Assembly (NCBI GenBank): GCA_964430305.1
Contig: CAYSEX010000011.1
Coordinates: 1 to 48,154, forward strand
DNA length: 48,154 nucleotides
DNA from: CAIZGX01 sp964430305
GTDB lineage: Bacteria; Bacteroidota; Bacteroidia; Flavobacteriales_D; Sanyastnellaceae
Reading direction: 5' to 3'
Shown one piece after another: positions 16,377-25,398 of the stretch (position 1 is the first letter of the stretch; each line of letters begins with the position of its first letter). The notes below the pieces were generated by a model that worked only from the letters and a program-made list of their open reading frames with translations, did not search any database and had not been told where the DNA came from. Both the position numbers and the translations under genes were made by a program.

Positions 16377-18790
16377 AACTCGAAAATAATTCCAAAAGCA
16401 GGAATTAAATTTCCATTCACATTTTCTAAAAAGATAGGAACTGCATTGCTACCATTGGTTTGTATGGGCTGACCATCTATTGTTGAATATCCCGTGTTGG
16501 TGGCATTTCGCTCGAAGGTGTAAATATCAGGACTGTAACTTTTCGCGTTGGTAACGTTTTGAATATCCAAGAAAACATCGAGTGTGGATTTTTTAAAATT
16601 TATTTTCTTGTCAATACGAATATCCAATTGATTGAAAAACGGGAGTCGTTGTGAGTTAATTTGATTGTAGTCCAATACTCCGGTGCCGAGTGTTAAATAA
16701 CTTAATTGTGATGCCGCTAAATCATAGGGTGTGTAAGGGGCGCCACCAGCGAACCTGTATTTTACTCCCAGTTCATATCCTCTTTTGAATTTTTTGCCAA
16801 AGATTAACGAAAGAAGATGTCTATTATCCCAGGCTGAGGGGGCATATCTGCCATCATCACCAGTGAATTCACTTTTAAAGAATGTGTATGAAGCGGTAAG
16901 GTAATAGGAGGTTGTAAATTTCTTTTGGAAGAACAGCTCAAATCCGTATGCACGGCCCGTTCCATAGTTTTCTACATCTTCGTTGCCAATAGCACCGTAG
17001 GCACTTCCTTCATTAGCAAGTGAAATTCCATTTCGAACTGAAACAGGATAGTTGTTATACGATTTAAAAAACCCTTCTGCCGTAATTCGTACCGAATTGG
17101 AAGGTAAGTATTCTGTACCTAGTGCAAGGTGGTCACACAAGATATATGGACTATTTCTATTCGTTGAAATACCATCTTCTTTGTAACCTAAAATGGTATA
17201 AGACGGAAGCTTCGCATATCTGCCAGTTGCAAAATTCAAATTCCATTTTGAATTGATGGCGAAGGACGCACTCGCTCTCGGACTTATGGCTTGAAGCGGA
17301 TCTGCACCATTTATTGTGAATGAATTGACGTCTGAACGAAGACCAGCTGTTACTGAAAGTCGATCATTCAATAAAAGACGGTTTAAAGAAACAAATGCAC
17401 CGCCTTTCACAAAATCAATTGAAGTATTGAAGGCAATCGATAGAGCGGGAATTGTAGCGCCGGTATTTGGATCTTGATATGCAGGAGCAATTCTTGCAAA
17501 GAACGCATTGTTGTATTTGACATATTGAAATGATGCACCATATACCAATTTCCAATTTCCATAAAATTGATTGATTTCATAGCGCAATTTGTTCTCTATT
17601 TCCTGGCTTTCACTTTTGAAAGTCCTTTTCTCTTCGTTACCCTCTTGCGCATCTTCAAAGCGGTCCAATCGGTTGTTGAACATATTTCGGCTAAGGCTGA
17701 GAGTGGAGAATCCGTTTTCTAATGTTTTTTTCCAAGTGAAGCCCATGGTGTAATTCCATTGGTTAATGTTCGGGTTGGAACGAATAATGTATTCTTTCGT
17801 GGGGTCGGAATTTTTTGGAACTGCAAAATAAAATTCATCGATAGCGCCTAGACCTATTGCTGTGATAGTGTTTTTATCATTAATCTTCGTGTTCACTTTG
17901 TATTGAAAGTCCCAGTAATTAGGTCGAATGGGAAGGTCAATCAATTGAAAAAAGTATTGGAGATAGCTTCGTCTTGCACTTGCCAGAAAAGTAGTTTTTT
18001 TACCAATTGGACCCTCCAATGTTCCTGCAAGTTCAGTACTTGAAAGCCTCCAGTTTCCTTGCATACGAGTGGCGTTACCATTACGCTGTTTGAATTGTAA
18101 AACAGAGGAAAGTGCATTGTCATATTTGGCATTGAAGCTACTTGAATTCAAAGTTGCTGTTTCAATGAAGCTTACATTAATGATACCTTGTGGCCCCCCT
18201 GAGGAACCCTGTGTGCTGAAGTGATTGATTTGAGGAACCTCAATACCGTCGAGGTAATAAACGTTTTCACTTGGAGCACCACCTCGAATAATTAAGTCAT
18301 TGCGTTCACCTGCTCCAGATAATCCTCCAACACCAGGAAGTGCTTGAATTACTCGAGAGATGTCAAAATTTCCTCCTGGATTGCTTTTTATCTCTTCAGC
18401 AGATAAGCTTTGCACAGCAAGTGGAGATTCCAATTCTTTACCGTAGTTGAAAGATTGAATATTGATTACCCCTTGTTCATTGGTTGTTTCAGTGAGATCA
18501 ATTGTGAACGTATTTGCATTTCCATTCGTAATTACAATATTGAAAAGGGTTACAGAGACATATCCTAACATCTCTGTTTTGATGTTGTACGTGCCAGGAG
18601 TAATTTTTGTGATTAAAAATTCACCTTTTTCATTCGATATACAACCGAATTGCGAGTTCTCTAGACGAATGGTCGCCCCAAAAATGGGTTGTTGATTTTT
18701 TTTATCGATTACAACCCCAGAAACACTTCCGTTTTGTGAAAAGGCTTTCATGCCGCATAGCAGCAAGAGAAACAGGACTATTTTATTCAT
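16373..18790 (-). CDS. TonB-dependent receptor with carboxypeptidase-regulatory-like domain
   Basis: The 805-residue outer-membrane receptor has a signal peptide (MNKIVLFLLLLCGMKAFSQ), then a CarboxypepD_reg-like domain at ~20-105 (VSGVVIDKKNQQPIFGATIRL), a plug at ~120-220 (QALPGVGGLSGAGERN, LIIRGGAPSENVYYLDGIEV) and a beta-barrel ending in the aromatic C-terminus IIFEF. It imports a substrate using ExbBD-TonB energy; the exbBD pair is about 2.5 kb away but in another operon. No SusD-like partner is adjacent, so it is not a polysaccharide-utilisation SusC. The ligand is unknown. The gene stands alone, with only 57 bases between it and the next gene on the same strand. Confidence 0.93.
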   Translation of the reverse strand: MNKIVLFLLLLCGMKAFSQNGSVSGVVIDKKNQQPIFGATIRLENSQFGCISNEKGEFLITKITPGTYNIKTEMLGYVSVTLFNIVITNGNANTFTIDLTETTNEQGVINIQSFNYGKELESPLAVQSLSAEEIKSNPGGNFDISRVIQALPGVGGLSGAGERNDLIIRGGAPSENVYYLDGIEVPQINHFSTQGSSGGPQGIINVSFIETATLNSSSFNAKYDNALSSVLQFKQRNGNATRMQGNWRLSSTELAGTLEGPIGKKTTFLASARRSYLQYFFQLIDLPIRPNYWDFQYKVNTKINDKNTITAIGLGAIDEFYFAVPKNSDPTKEYIIRSNPNINQWNYTMGFTWKKTLENGFSTLSLSRNMFNNRLDRFEDAQEGNEEKRTFKSESQEIENKLRYEINQFYGNWKLVYGASFQYVKYNNAFFARIAPAYQDPNTGATIPALSIAFNTSIDFVKGGAFVSLNRLLLNDRLSVTAGLRSDVNSFTINGADPLQAISPRASASFAINSKWNLNFATGRYAKLPSYTILGYKEDGISTNRNSPYILCDHLALGTEYLPSNSVRITAEGFFKSYNNYPVSVRNGISLANEGSAYGAIGNEDVENYGTGRAYGFELFFQKKFTTSYYLTASYTFFKSEFTGDDGRYAPSAWDNRHLLSLIFGKKFKRGYELGVKYRFAGGAPYTPYDLAASQLSYLTLGTGVLDYNQINSQRLPFFNQLDIRIDKKINFKKSTLDVFLDIQNVTNAKSYSPDIYTFERNATNTGYSTIDGQPIQTNGSNAVPIFLENVNGNLIPAFGIIFEF

Positions 18791-18847
18791 TCAATATAAC
18801 TAACTGCACCTTAAACAAGTTAATGTGCTATATGTTTAACGGATGAG

Positions 18848-21232
18848 TTATAGTTGTGGGAAAGCTGCTGGGTTGCATTCATGCATGATGTTGTATACTT
18901 TCTCAACAATATCATCAACTGAGGGTTTGCTGAAATAGTCTCCATCTGTTGAATATGCGGGCAAATGCTCTTTAGAAGCCAATGTTTCTGGTTGAGCATC
19001 TAAATATTGAAAGGCCCCTTGTTTGTTCAGAATATGATCTAGCATATAAGCAGAAGCTCCACCCGGTACATCTTCGTCAACAATAAGTAGTCTGTTGGTT
19101 TTTTTCACAGAACTCAAACAAATATGGGTTGTGTCAAATGGTAAAAGGGTTTGTGCGTCAACAATTTCCACGTGTATTCCAAGAGTAGAGAGTTCTTCGG
19201 CTGCTTGAACGCACAAGTGCAAGGTAGAACCATAAGACACAACAGTAATGTCTGTGCCTTCTTTCACAATTTCAGCAACCCCAATTGGAACAACATATTG
19301 CCCCAAATTACTTGGCATTTGCTCTTTCTTGCGATATCCATTGAGACACTCAACTACAATGGCAGGGTCATTTCCCTGTAGCAGGTTATTGTACATTCCT
19401 GCTGCTTGTGTCATGTTTCTTGGTACACAGACATGCATGCCACGAACACTGTGAATAATGGCTCCCATAGGACTACCACTATGCCAAATACCTTCTAAGC
19501 GATGACCACGTGTGGAAATGATAGCGGGTGCCATTTGTCCACCGGCAGTTCTATAACGTACCGTTGCTAAATCATCGCGCATGATCTGCAAGGCGTAATA
19601 GATGTAATCTAAGTACTGGATTTCCGCAACAGGTCGTAGGCCGCGCATAGCAAGTCCAATGGCTTGACCAACAATAGTAGCTTCTCGAATTCCAGTATCA
19701 CTTACACGAAGTTCACCATGCTTTTCTTGAAGTCCTTCGCACGTTTGATTCACTCCACCAATTTTTCCAACGTCTTCACCAAAAATGAGTACTTCAGGTA
19801 TTTCAGCTAACTTTTGATCCCAAAAGTCGCGGAGAATTATTCGGCCATCTACCCACTCGCTGGTATCATTTATTTGTGGTGCAATATGAAGTGAATGATT
19901 CGCTTGACCATCCATCAGATGCGAGCTGTAGGCATAGTTCATTCTACGCAGTGCCCCAGCGTACCAATTTTTCAATTGTGTTAATGCGGCGCTTTCTTGA
20001 CCACGACACATGCGAATGGTTTTACGCACAGCATTGAAAATATCTTTTCTAATTTCTGCGCTTTGAATTTCATTCAACACGCTTGTTGATGCCAGCTGAT
20101 TGTGTGTAGCCACAACTTCTTTTATGAGACCTAATGCTTCCCTCTTATCTGTTTGAATGAGCTCTACAAACTCATCCCAGGCTTGTTTTTGTTCATTTCG
20201 AACTTGAACCTTCGCTTTGTTTCTTAACTCATCAAGTTCATCTTGACTTGCCATTCCTTTTTCAATAATGAATTCGGAAAACTTGACAAGACAGTCAGCA
20301 GTTTCGTACCAAGAAAGTAGTTCTTTCGATTTATATCGCTCATGTGACCCACTTGTGCTATGCCCTTGGGGCTGTGTAATTTCATCGACATGTATTAAAA
20401 CAGGCTGATGATTTTCTCTGGCATGGCGAACAGCCTTGTCGAAGGTGACTTGAAGGTTAGCATAATCCCAACCCTTCACACGAAATATTTTAATACCACC
20501 TTGACCGGGAGCACTTTCCATTCCGCTGAGTGAATCGGAGATACTTTCTTTAGCGGTTTGATATTTTTTTGGAACCGAAATTCCCCACCCGTTATCCCAA
20601 ACACACATACACATAGGAACACCTAGCACTGCAGCTGCGTTCATGGTTTCCCAGAATAAACCCTCTGAAGTGCTTGAGTCTCCAATTGTGCCAAAAGCAA
20701 CCTCATTTCCTTTATTTGAAAAATTGGTTTTATGATGAAGTTTTTCGTTTTGCTTGTATAGCTTAGATGCCTGAGCAAGCCCAAGCAGTCGTGGCATTTG
20801 TCCGCCAGTAGGAGAAATATCAGAGGAAGAGTTTTTATGCTCCATGACATTCTTCCATTTTCCCTCTCCGTCAATGAAGCGAGTTGAAAAATGACCACCC
20901 ATTTGTCGACCTCCAGAAGACGGTTCTTTATTGACATCTGTGTGGGCATAGAGACCCGCGAAATATTGTTTTACCGTAAGCTCTCCAATGGCCATCATGA
21001 ATGTTTGGTCGCGGTAATAGCCACTGCGCCAATCGCCATTTTTGAACTGTCTAGCCATTGCAATTTGAGCCAATTCCTTTCCATCTCCGAAAATCCCGAA
21101 TTTGGCTTTTCCAGTTAAAACTTCCTTCCTTCCCAATAGCGATGCTTCTCGGCTGAGACAAGCAAGAAAATAGTCATCGAGCAATATTTTTTTCGCGGTT
21201 TCATTTACCGCTCCTTTTGAGGTAACTGACAT
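18848..21232 (-). CDS. 2-oxo acid dehydrogenase E1, alpha and beta subunits fused
   Basis: The 794-residue protein joins both halves of a thiamine diphosphate-dependent E1. Residues ~15-380 are the alpha part: YYRDQTFMMAIG, GRQMGGHFS, and a TPP motif starting TIGDSSTSEG and ending in DNGWGIS. Residues ~430-790 are the beta part: LIFGEDVGKIGGVN, DTGIREATIVGQAIGLAM, QYLDYIYYA and VDEDVPGGASAYML. It decarboxylates a 2-oxo acid (branched-chain or pyruvate) and passes the acyl group to E2, which is not in this window. ATG 21232 is preferred over a GTG at 21262, because a TATCTTTG box sits four bases before the ATG and the ten extra residues look unlike coding sequence. Such fusions are frequent in Bacteroidota. 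Confidence 0.92.
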   Translation of the reverse strand: MSVTSKGAVNETAKKILLDDYFLACLSREASLLGRKEVLTGKAKFGIFGDGKELAQIAMARQFKNGDWRSGYYRDQTFMMAIGELTVKQYFAGLYAHTDVNKEPSSGGRQMGGHFSTRFIDGEGKWKNVMEHKNSSSDISPTGGQMPRLLGLAQASKLYKQNEKLHHKTNFSNKGNEVAFGTIGDSSTSEGLFWETMNAAAVLGVPMCMCVWDNGWGISVPKKYQTAKESISDSLSGMESAPGQGGIKIFRVKGWDYANLQVTFDKAVRHARENHQPVLIHVDEITQPQGHSTSGSHERYKSKELLSWYETADCLVKFSEFIIEKGMASQDELDELRNKAKVQVRNEQKQAWDEFVELIQTDKREALGLIKEVVATHNQLASTSVLNEIQSAEIRKDIFNAVRKTIRMCRGQESAALTQLKNWYAGALRRMNYAYSSHLMDGQANHSLHIAPQINDTSEWVDGRIILRDFWDQKLAEIPEVLIFGEDVGKIGGVNQTCEGLQEKHGELRVSDTGIREATIVGQAIGLAMRGLRPVAEIQYLDYIYYALQIMRDDLATVRYRTAGGQMAPAIISTRGHRLEGIWHSGSPMGAIIHSVRGMHVCVPRNMTQAAGMYNNLLQGNDPAIVVECLNGYRKKEQMPSNLGQYVVPIGVAEIVKEGTDITVVSYGSTLHLCVQAAEELSTLGIHVEIVDAQTLLPFDTTHICLSSVKKTNRLLIVDEDVPGGASAYMLDHILNKQGAFQYLDAQPETLASKEHLPAYSTDGDYFSKPSVDDIVEKVYNIMHECNPAAFPQL

Positions 21233-21236
21233 GTTG

Positions 21237-21244
21237 CAAAGATA
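21237..21244 (-). promoter_or_regulatory. -7 promoter box TATCTTTG, 4 bases before start codon
   Basis: On the minus strand TATCTTTG is a perfect TAnnTTTG match, followed by CAAC and the ATG at 21232. This supports that ATG as the start and suggests a leaderless message for the E1 fusion gene. A -33 TTG at 17-21 bases is not evident. Confidence 0.6.
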
Positions 21245-21316
21245 CGAAATGAAAGCACTCACAGGCTGTTGTTCAAACTTCCGTTGCGAGGCTATTTATT
21301 TTCGAGTTAGTTCCAT

Positions 21317-21324
21317 TTCTTTTG
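21317..21324 (+). promoter_or_regulatory. Possible -7 box TTCTTTTG, 4 bases before start codon
   Basis: TTCTTTTG differs from TAnnTTTG at one position and lies exactly four bases (TAAT) before the ATG at 21329. It faces the divergent E1 gene, whose own box is 72 bases away, so the two promoters share this short intergenic region. Confidence 0.4.
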
Positions 21325-21328
21325 TAAT

Positions 21329-22198
21329 ATGAGAACCTACGTATTCGCGCTATTGATGGTATTGCTGACTGGATTGACCTTCGGTCAGAAGAAGGCAAGT
21401 TTAAGCAGTTTGTTTTATGAAAGAACTGATTATTTACCCAAGGGAATTTCCCTTGCAGTTGGCCCAAACATAACGTACAGCACCAGGTGGAACAGAGAAG
21501 ACGAGTTGTTTGCTCCAGCTTATGTAAATGGAACCTTTTCTACACGACCCCGATTGGGCTGGAACGCATCACTAGCGAAATATTGGATAAACCAACGCCT
21601 CATATTTTTTAATCGCATCGACCTCGGAGTTCACTACAAAAGATTCAACGGATCTGAATTATTTGAAGGTGTTGATGCTTGGGGCTCTTCAATTTCTGAG
21701 AAACGAATTTTTCATGAAAACAGAGGGGGATTATATCTTTCAGGTTCGAATATAAAAGGCTTTAAAAAATACAATTGGTTGCAAACAAAATTGGGAGCTG
21801 GAATGGATTATGCGTACAAGCGCTCAACGGAGGGAGAATATTATAATTTACCTCGAAATTACTCTGTGCCTTGGAGAGGAGGTGTTTTTGTGGGCGTAGG
21901 AGTTGGAAGACAAATGAGCGATGGTCTTTTTGCCACTGTTGAATTGGATGCGCCTCTGTTTCAGTTTTATCCTGGAGTTTTTGTAGATCAACGTATGCAT
22001 TATTTTCATTCGCATTATTATCCCATTCAATTGAAGGTTTCGTTGATGTGGGCAAAGCACAAACCGAAAAGAACCTGCGATGATGTGAACAAAGGTCCTG
22101 AAGATGTGTCTATAGAGGACCCTGGTAAACATAAAGGAAATGATTTGTTTGGTCCAGACATGAGAAAATCAAAGAAGAAGAAAAAGAAAAAGAAATAA
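21329..22198 (+). CDS. Hypothetical outer-membrane beta-barrel protein with poly-Lys tail
   Basis: The 289-residue protein has a signal peptide (MRTYVFALLMVLLTGLTFGQ) and a body of amphipathic strands rich in Tyr, Phe, Arg and Gly (RLIFFNRIDLGVHYKRF, WRGGVFVGVGVGRQM, FATVELDAPLFQFYP), as expected for a small outer-membrane barrel. I cannot assign a family. The last ~45 residues are hydrophilic and end in a run of eight lysines encoded by an AAG/AAA-rich tract at about 22171-22196. Such a tail after the barrel could bind peptidoglycan or lipid A phosphates, but this is speculative. The end is 27 bases before the polyprenyl synthase gene, which has its own promoter box. Confidence 0.65.
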   Translation: MRTYVFALLMVLLTGLTFGQKKASLSSLFYERTDYLPKGISLAVGPNITYSTRWNREDELFAPAYVNGTFSTRPRLGWNASLAKYWINQRLIFFNRIDLGVHYKRFNGSELFEGVDAWGSSISEKRIFHENRGGLYLSGSNIKGFKKYNWLQTKLGAGMDYAYKRSTEGEYYNLPRNYSVPWRGGVFVGVGVGRQMSDGLFATVELDAPLFQFYPGVFVDQRMHYFHSHYYPIQLKVSLMWAKHKPKRTCDDVNKGPEDVSIEDPGKHKGNDLFGPDMRKSKKKKKKKK

Positions 22199-22213
22199 GC
22201 TGGTTGAACTACT

Positions 22214-22221
22214 TACATTTG
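22214..22221 (+). promoter_or_regulatory. -7 promoter box TACATTTG, 4 bases before a GTG start
   Basis: TACATTTG is a perfect TAnnTTTG match, followed by TATC and the GTG at 22226. It supports the GTG as the true start and predicts a leaderless mRNA beginning at or close to it. Confidence 0.55.
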
Positions 22222-22225
22222 TATC

Positions 22226-23200
22226 GTGTCAGTGTTAAAGGAAATACAAGAACCCGTTAAGGGTGAAATGGCGCAATTTGAGCGGTATTTTCAAGAGCAG
22301 ATGCGAAGTGAGCATCGTCTTTTGGATAAGGTAACGCAGTACATCATAAAGCGAAAAGGAAAGCAAATGAGACCTTTATTTGTTTTTCTATCGGCCAAGG
22401 TTTTTTCAAAACCGGAAGAGCCAACTTACGTGGCGGCCACTATGATTGAATTATTGCATACAGCAACGCTGGTGCATGATGATGTTGTAGACGACTCTCA
22501 ATTGCGCCGCGGATTTTTCAGTATCAACGCTCTTTGGAAAAATAAAATTGCCGTTTTAGTTGGCGATTATTTATTGTCTCAAGGACTTTCACTTAGCGTA
22601 AAAACCAATCAGTTCAAACTGCTGGGAATCATGAGTAAGACGGTGAAGGAAATGAGCGAAGGCGAATTGCTTCAACAAGAAAAATCGAGAAAATTAGATA
22701 TCACAGAATCTGTTTATTATGAAATTATTCGTCAGAAAACAGCCTCTTTGATAGCCGCTTGTTGCGAAAGTGGAGCGTTGAGCGCCAACGCCTCTGAAAC
22801 GGATGTTCAGAAAATGGCTCGATTTGGTGAATTGGTTGGAATGGCGTTTCAAATTAAAGATGACTTGTTTGATTACGGTGTTACTTCTGAAATTGGCAAG
22901 CCTGTGGGTATAGATATACAAGAACGTAAAATGACACTGCCTCTGATACACACCTTAACGAAAGTTGATGCATCAGAACGAAGAGAGCTTTTGAGAATTG
23001 TCCGAAAATTCAATACAAACAGAGAGAAAGTACAATACTTAATGGGAAGAGTTGAGGCCCAAGGCGGAATCGCATACGCTTGGAAAAGAATGATTGCATT
23101 TCGCGATGAAGCAATTGAAATACTTGAATCTTTTCCAGAAACGCAAGCGAGAAATTCACTTCAACTTCTTGTAAACTACACGATAGAAAGAAATAAATAA
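22226..23200 (+). CDS. Polyprenyl diphosphate synthase (long-chain trans-prenyltransferase)
   Basis: This 324-residue enzyme has both aspartate-rich motifs of all-trans prenyl synthases: the first, HDDVVDD (Asp85-Asp90), and the second, QIKDDLFD (Asp212, Asp213, Asp216). The KGKQMRP segment near residue 48 binds isopentenyl diphosphate. It extends allylic diphosphates with isopentenyl diphosphate, most likely making the octaprenyl or heptaprenyl tail of menaquinone. Small residues two and more positions before the first motif (TATLVHDD) are consistent with a long-chain product. The start is GTG, supported by a promoter box four bases upstream. It heads an operon with a MORN-like lipoprotein (1-base gap) and a glucosaminidase. 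Confidence 0.9.
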   Translation: MSVLKEIQEPVKGEMAQFERYFQEQMRSEHRLLDKVTQYIIKRKGKQMRPLFVFLSAKVFSKPEEPTYVAATMIELLHTATLVHDDVVDDSQLRRGFFSINALWKNKIAVLVGDYLLSQGLSLSVKTNQFKLLGIMSKTVKEMSEGELLQQEKSRKLDITESVYYEIIRQKTASLIAACCESGALSANASETDVQKMARFGELVGMAFQIKDDLFDYGVTSEIGKPVGIDIQERKMTLPLIHTLTKVDASERRELLRIVRKFNTNREKVQYLMGRVEAQGGIAYAWKRMIAFRDEAIEILESFPETQARNSLQLLVNYTIERNK

Positions 23201-23201
23201 C

Positions 23202-23627
23202 ATGAGAAATTTGCTTCTATTTTTTATTGCTTCATTACTCTTCACAGCATGTGACGAGTTAGACAGCGCTACGCCCAAAGAAATTAAAACAATTAACGGA
23301 TACAAGATTGTAGGCTATTATGAAATTGATGGAACAGACTCTGTTAAAGTGGGTGAGCGAACTTTTTACCCGAATAGTGAGAAAGTATATTTAGAGTTTA
23401 GAATTAAAGATGGAAAAAGACACGGTGAATGCATGTCTTTTTTTCAAAACGGAACCAGACAAAGCTTGAATACATATAAAGATGGCATGCTAAACGGAGA
23501 CTACCGTGTATGGCACGAAAACGGTGAATTGCAAATTGAGGGCCAGTATGAGAACAATAAAGAAGTGGGTGAATGGGTTTTCTATGATAAAGACGGAAAC
23601 GTTAAGAAAACTCAAAAATTCAATTAA
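23202..23627 (+). CDS. MORN-like repeat lipoprotein (YwqK-type)
   Basis: The 141-residue protein starts with a lipoprotein signal (MRNLLLFFIASLLFTAC, Cys17). The C-terminal two thirds contain about three MORN-variant repeats: GKRHGECMSFFQNG, GMLNGDYRVWHENG and NKEVGEWVFYDKDG, each with a Gly-x(3-4)-Trp/Tyr/Phe core. Such repeats are common in Bacteroidota envelope lipoproteins, and the label YwqK antitoxin often attached to them has no support here because no toxin is present. It begins one base after the prenyl synthase stop and ends directly at the start of the glucosaminidase gene, so it is certainly in the same operon. Function is unknown. Confidence 0.8.
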   Translation: MRNLLLFFIASLLFTACDELDSATPKEIKTINGYKIVGYYEIDGTDSVKVGERTFYPNSEKVYLEFRIKDGKRHGECMSFFQNGTRQSLNTYKDGMLNGDYRVWHENGELQIEGQYENNKEVGEWVFYDKDGNVKKTQKFN

Positions 23628-24470
23628 GTGCCTCGAATCTATCTTATTGCTTTTTTATTCTTTTGTCAGCCTGTAATTGCTCAAGTTACTGAAAAGTATA
23701 TTGCTCAATATGCACCATTAGCCATAGAGCAAATGAAGAAGTATGGTGTGCCGGCAAGTATTACGTTGGCGCAAGGTATTTTGGAGAGCGGAAACGGAAA
23801 TAGTGAATTGGCAAAGAGGGCAAACAACCATTTTGGAATTAAATGTCACACCACCTGGGAAGGTGAACGCGTGTATTTCGATGACGATGAAAAAAACGAG
23901 TGTTTTCGGAAATACCCCAATGTGAGTGATAGCTTCGAAGATCATAGCTTGTTTTTAAAAAAGCCCAGGTATGAATCGCTCTTCGAGTTGAAAATAACGG
24001 ACTATAAAGGTTGGGCCGAAGGGTTGAAAAAATGCGGCTATGCCACAAGTCCTACCTATGCTACACAGCTCATTCAGCTCATTGAAAAATATGGTTTGGA
24101 TGAGTATGATTTGGAAACTTCCGGGCAGCAGGCATCGCTGAACTATTTCATTAGTGAGAATAGAATTAAATATGTTAAGGCATTGAAAGGTGAGAGTGTT
24201 GAAGAATTGACAAAAAGAACACAGATTGGAAAAAAGCGCCTTGCAAAGTATAATGATTGGCCAGAATTAATGGTCTTGAAGGAAGGTGAAATCATCTATC
24301 TTCAACCGAAGAGAAATAAGGCAAGTATTGCAAGCTATAAAGTGAAAAAAGGAGATACCCTTCGGTCTATATCACAACAATACGGCATTAAAATGAAGCG
24401 CATTAGTAAATTGAATGGACTTACCAATGAAACTATGCTGAAGGAAGGTCAAGTTTTAGTGCTTCGATAA
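23628..24470 (+). CDS. Exported glucosaminidase with LysM domains
   Basis: The 280-residue protein has a signal peptide (FLFFCQPVIAQ) and a mannosyl-glycoprotein endo-beta-N-acetylglucosaminidase-like domain at ~20-165: VPASITLAQGILESGNGNSELA, in which Glu is the probable catalytic acid, then NNHFGIKCH, and YATQLIQLIEKY. It is related to FlgJ-type peptidoglycan hydrolases. Residues ~175-225 look like a divergent LysM and ~230-280 are a clear LysM (YKVKKGDTLRSISQQYGI, GQVLVL) that binds glycan. It would trim cell-wall glycan in the periplasm. The start is GTG, immediately after the stop of the previous gene. The 3' end overlaps the converging glycosyltransferase gene by 38 bases. Confidence 0.87.
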   Translation: MPRIYLIAFLFFCQPVIAQVTEKYIAQYAPLAIEQMKKYGVPASITLAQGILESGNGNSELAKRANNHFGIKCHTTWEGERVYFDDDEKNECFRKYPNVSDSFEDHSLFLKKPRYESLFELKITDYKGWAEGLKKCGYATSPTYATQLIQLIEKYGLDEYDLETSGQQASLNYFISENRIKYVKALKGESVEELTKRTQIGKKRLAKYNDWPELMVLKEGEIIYLQPKRNKASIASYKVKKGDTLRSISQQYGIKMKRISKLNGLTNETMLKEGQVLVLR

Positions 24471-25398
24471 TTTTTCTGTACACAGCGTGAAATTCAATTT
24501 GAAGCGTTGAAGTAGAGTTCAATTCGTCTTCTAGGGTGAACACATGCTTGCCAATAGGGGCCCATCTTCCGGGGTGCATAGGTCTTGTATTTGGATACAA
24601 GCCAATGGTGTTCACTCCACAAGCGGCGGCAATATGCAGTGGTCCTGTACTTGCCGCAACTAAACAATCACATGAGGCAATGAATGCAATTAATTCTGCG
24701 AGATTGAGCTTGCCTGTTAAATCGGTGATGTTGTGGTTAGGGTTGAATGAAGATTGAATGATGATTCCTTCTTGGGCAGTGCCTGTTAAATAAACATGGC
24801 AGTTATTGTGCTCTAGTGCTTGTGATAAAAGTGAAAATTGTTCAAATGACCAGTTCTTAGCGCTTCCTTTGCTTAACATATGAAAGATTACCGAGCGTTT
24901 ATTCGGTACTAGAGGAATTGGATTTTGAACTTGCGGTTCAATTTTTTGAAGACGTGTTATTTCTTCTATGGATGGAATATTCAGTAAACCAAAAGGCTTT
25001 AATAAGTGGAAATTTAATTGTGACTCATGAAGATCACTTTTTTTTCTACTGAACCAAATGCGCTTATTGGCATAAATCCATGATTGCTTTCTTCTCGCAG
25101 TGGCAATTCGAAGCGGTATTTTTTTGGATTTTACCCATTGCATCACTTGTGCATCTGGAAATGCAAATACCACTGCATCAACTTCGAGTTGCTCATCATC
25201 TTTCAAATCGAAATTTACGAATTCATCTATAAACGGACATGCCTCTGCAATGGCTTTCGTATAGCTCCTTCCAATGAAAATAACTTGGGTATTCGGTGCA
25301 TGTTTTTTAATATAACCACACAACGGAAGAGTGACTAATACGTCTCCAATACTATCTGTTCTTGCAATTGCAATCCTATTTGGAAACCCAATGCTCAT
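24433..25398 (-). CDS. Glycosyltransferase family 9 (heptosyltransferase-like)
   Basis: The 321-residue protein matches GT9, the LPS heptosyltransferase family. The N-terminus has ARTDSIGDVLVTLPLCGYIK, the conserved donor-side loop. The C-terminal half has GSAKNWSFEQFSLL and then CLVAASTGPLHIAAACGVNT with GLYPNTRPMHPGRW, where the STGPLH and RPMHPGRW motifs bind the ADP-sugar. It is cytoplasmic or peripheral on the inner membrane and probably adds a heptose or related sugar to the lipooligosaccharide core. The start overlaps the GT2 gene by 23 bases, so they are coupled. The C-terminus is encoded by a stretch that also encodes the end of the opposite glucosaminidase. Confidence 0.88.
   Translation of the reverse strand: MSIGFPNRIAIARTDSIGDVLVTLPLCGYIKKHAPNTQVIFIGRSYTKAIAEACPFIDEFVNFDLKDDEQLEVDAVVFAFPDAQVMQWVKSKKIPLRIATARRKQSWIYANKRIWFSRKKSDLHESQLNFHLLKPFGLLNIPSIEEITRLQKIEPQVQNPIPLVPNKRSVIFHMLSKGSAKNWSFEQFSLLSQALEHNNCHVYLTGTAQEGIIIQSSFNPNHNITDLTGKLNLAELIAFIASCDCLVAASTGPLHIAAACGVNTIGLYPNTRPMHPGRWAPIGKHVFTLEDELNSTSTLQIEFHAVYRKIIEALKLDLPSA

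Noticed and set aside
21260..21262. GTG as start of the E1 fusion gene
   Set aside because: It would add ten residues unlike coding sequence and would lie upstream of the TATCTTTG promoter box that precedes ATG 21232.
23202..23627. MORN lipoprotein as an antitoxin of the YwqK type
   Set aside because: It has a lipoprotein signal peptide and no toxin gene beside it; the label usually comes from repeat similarity only.
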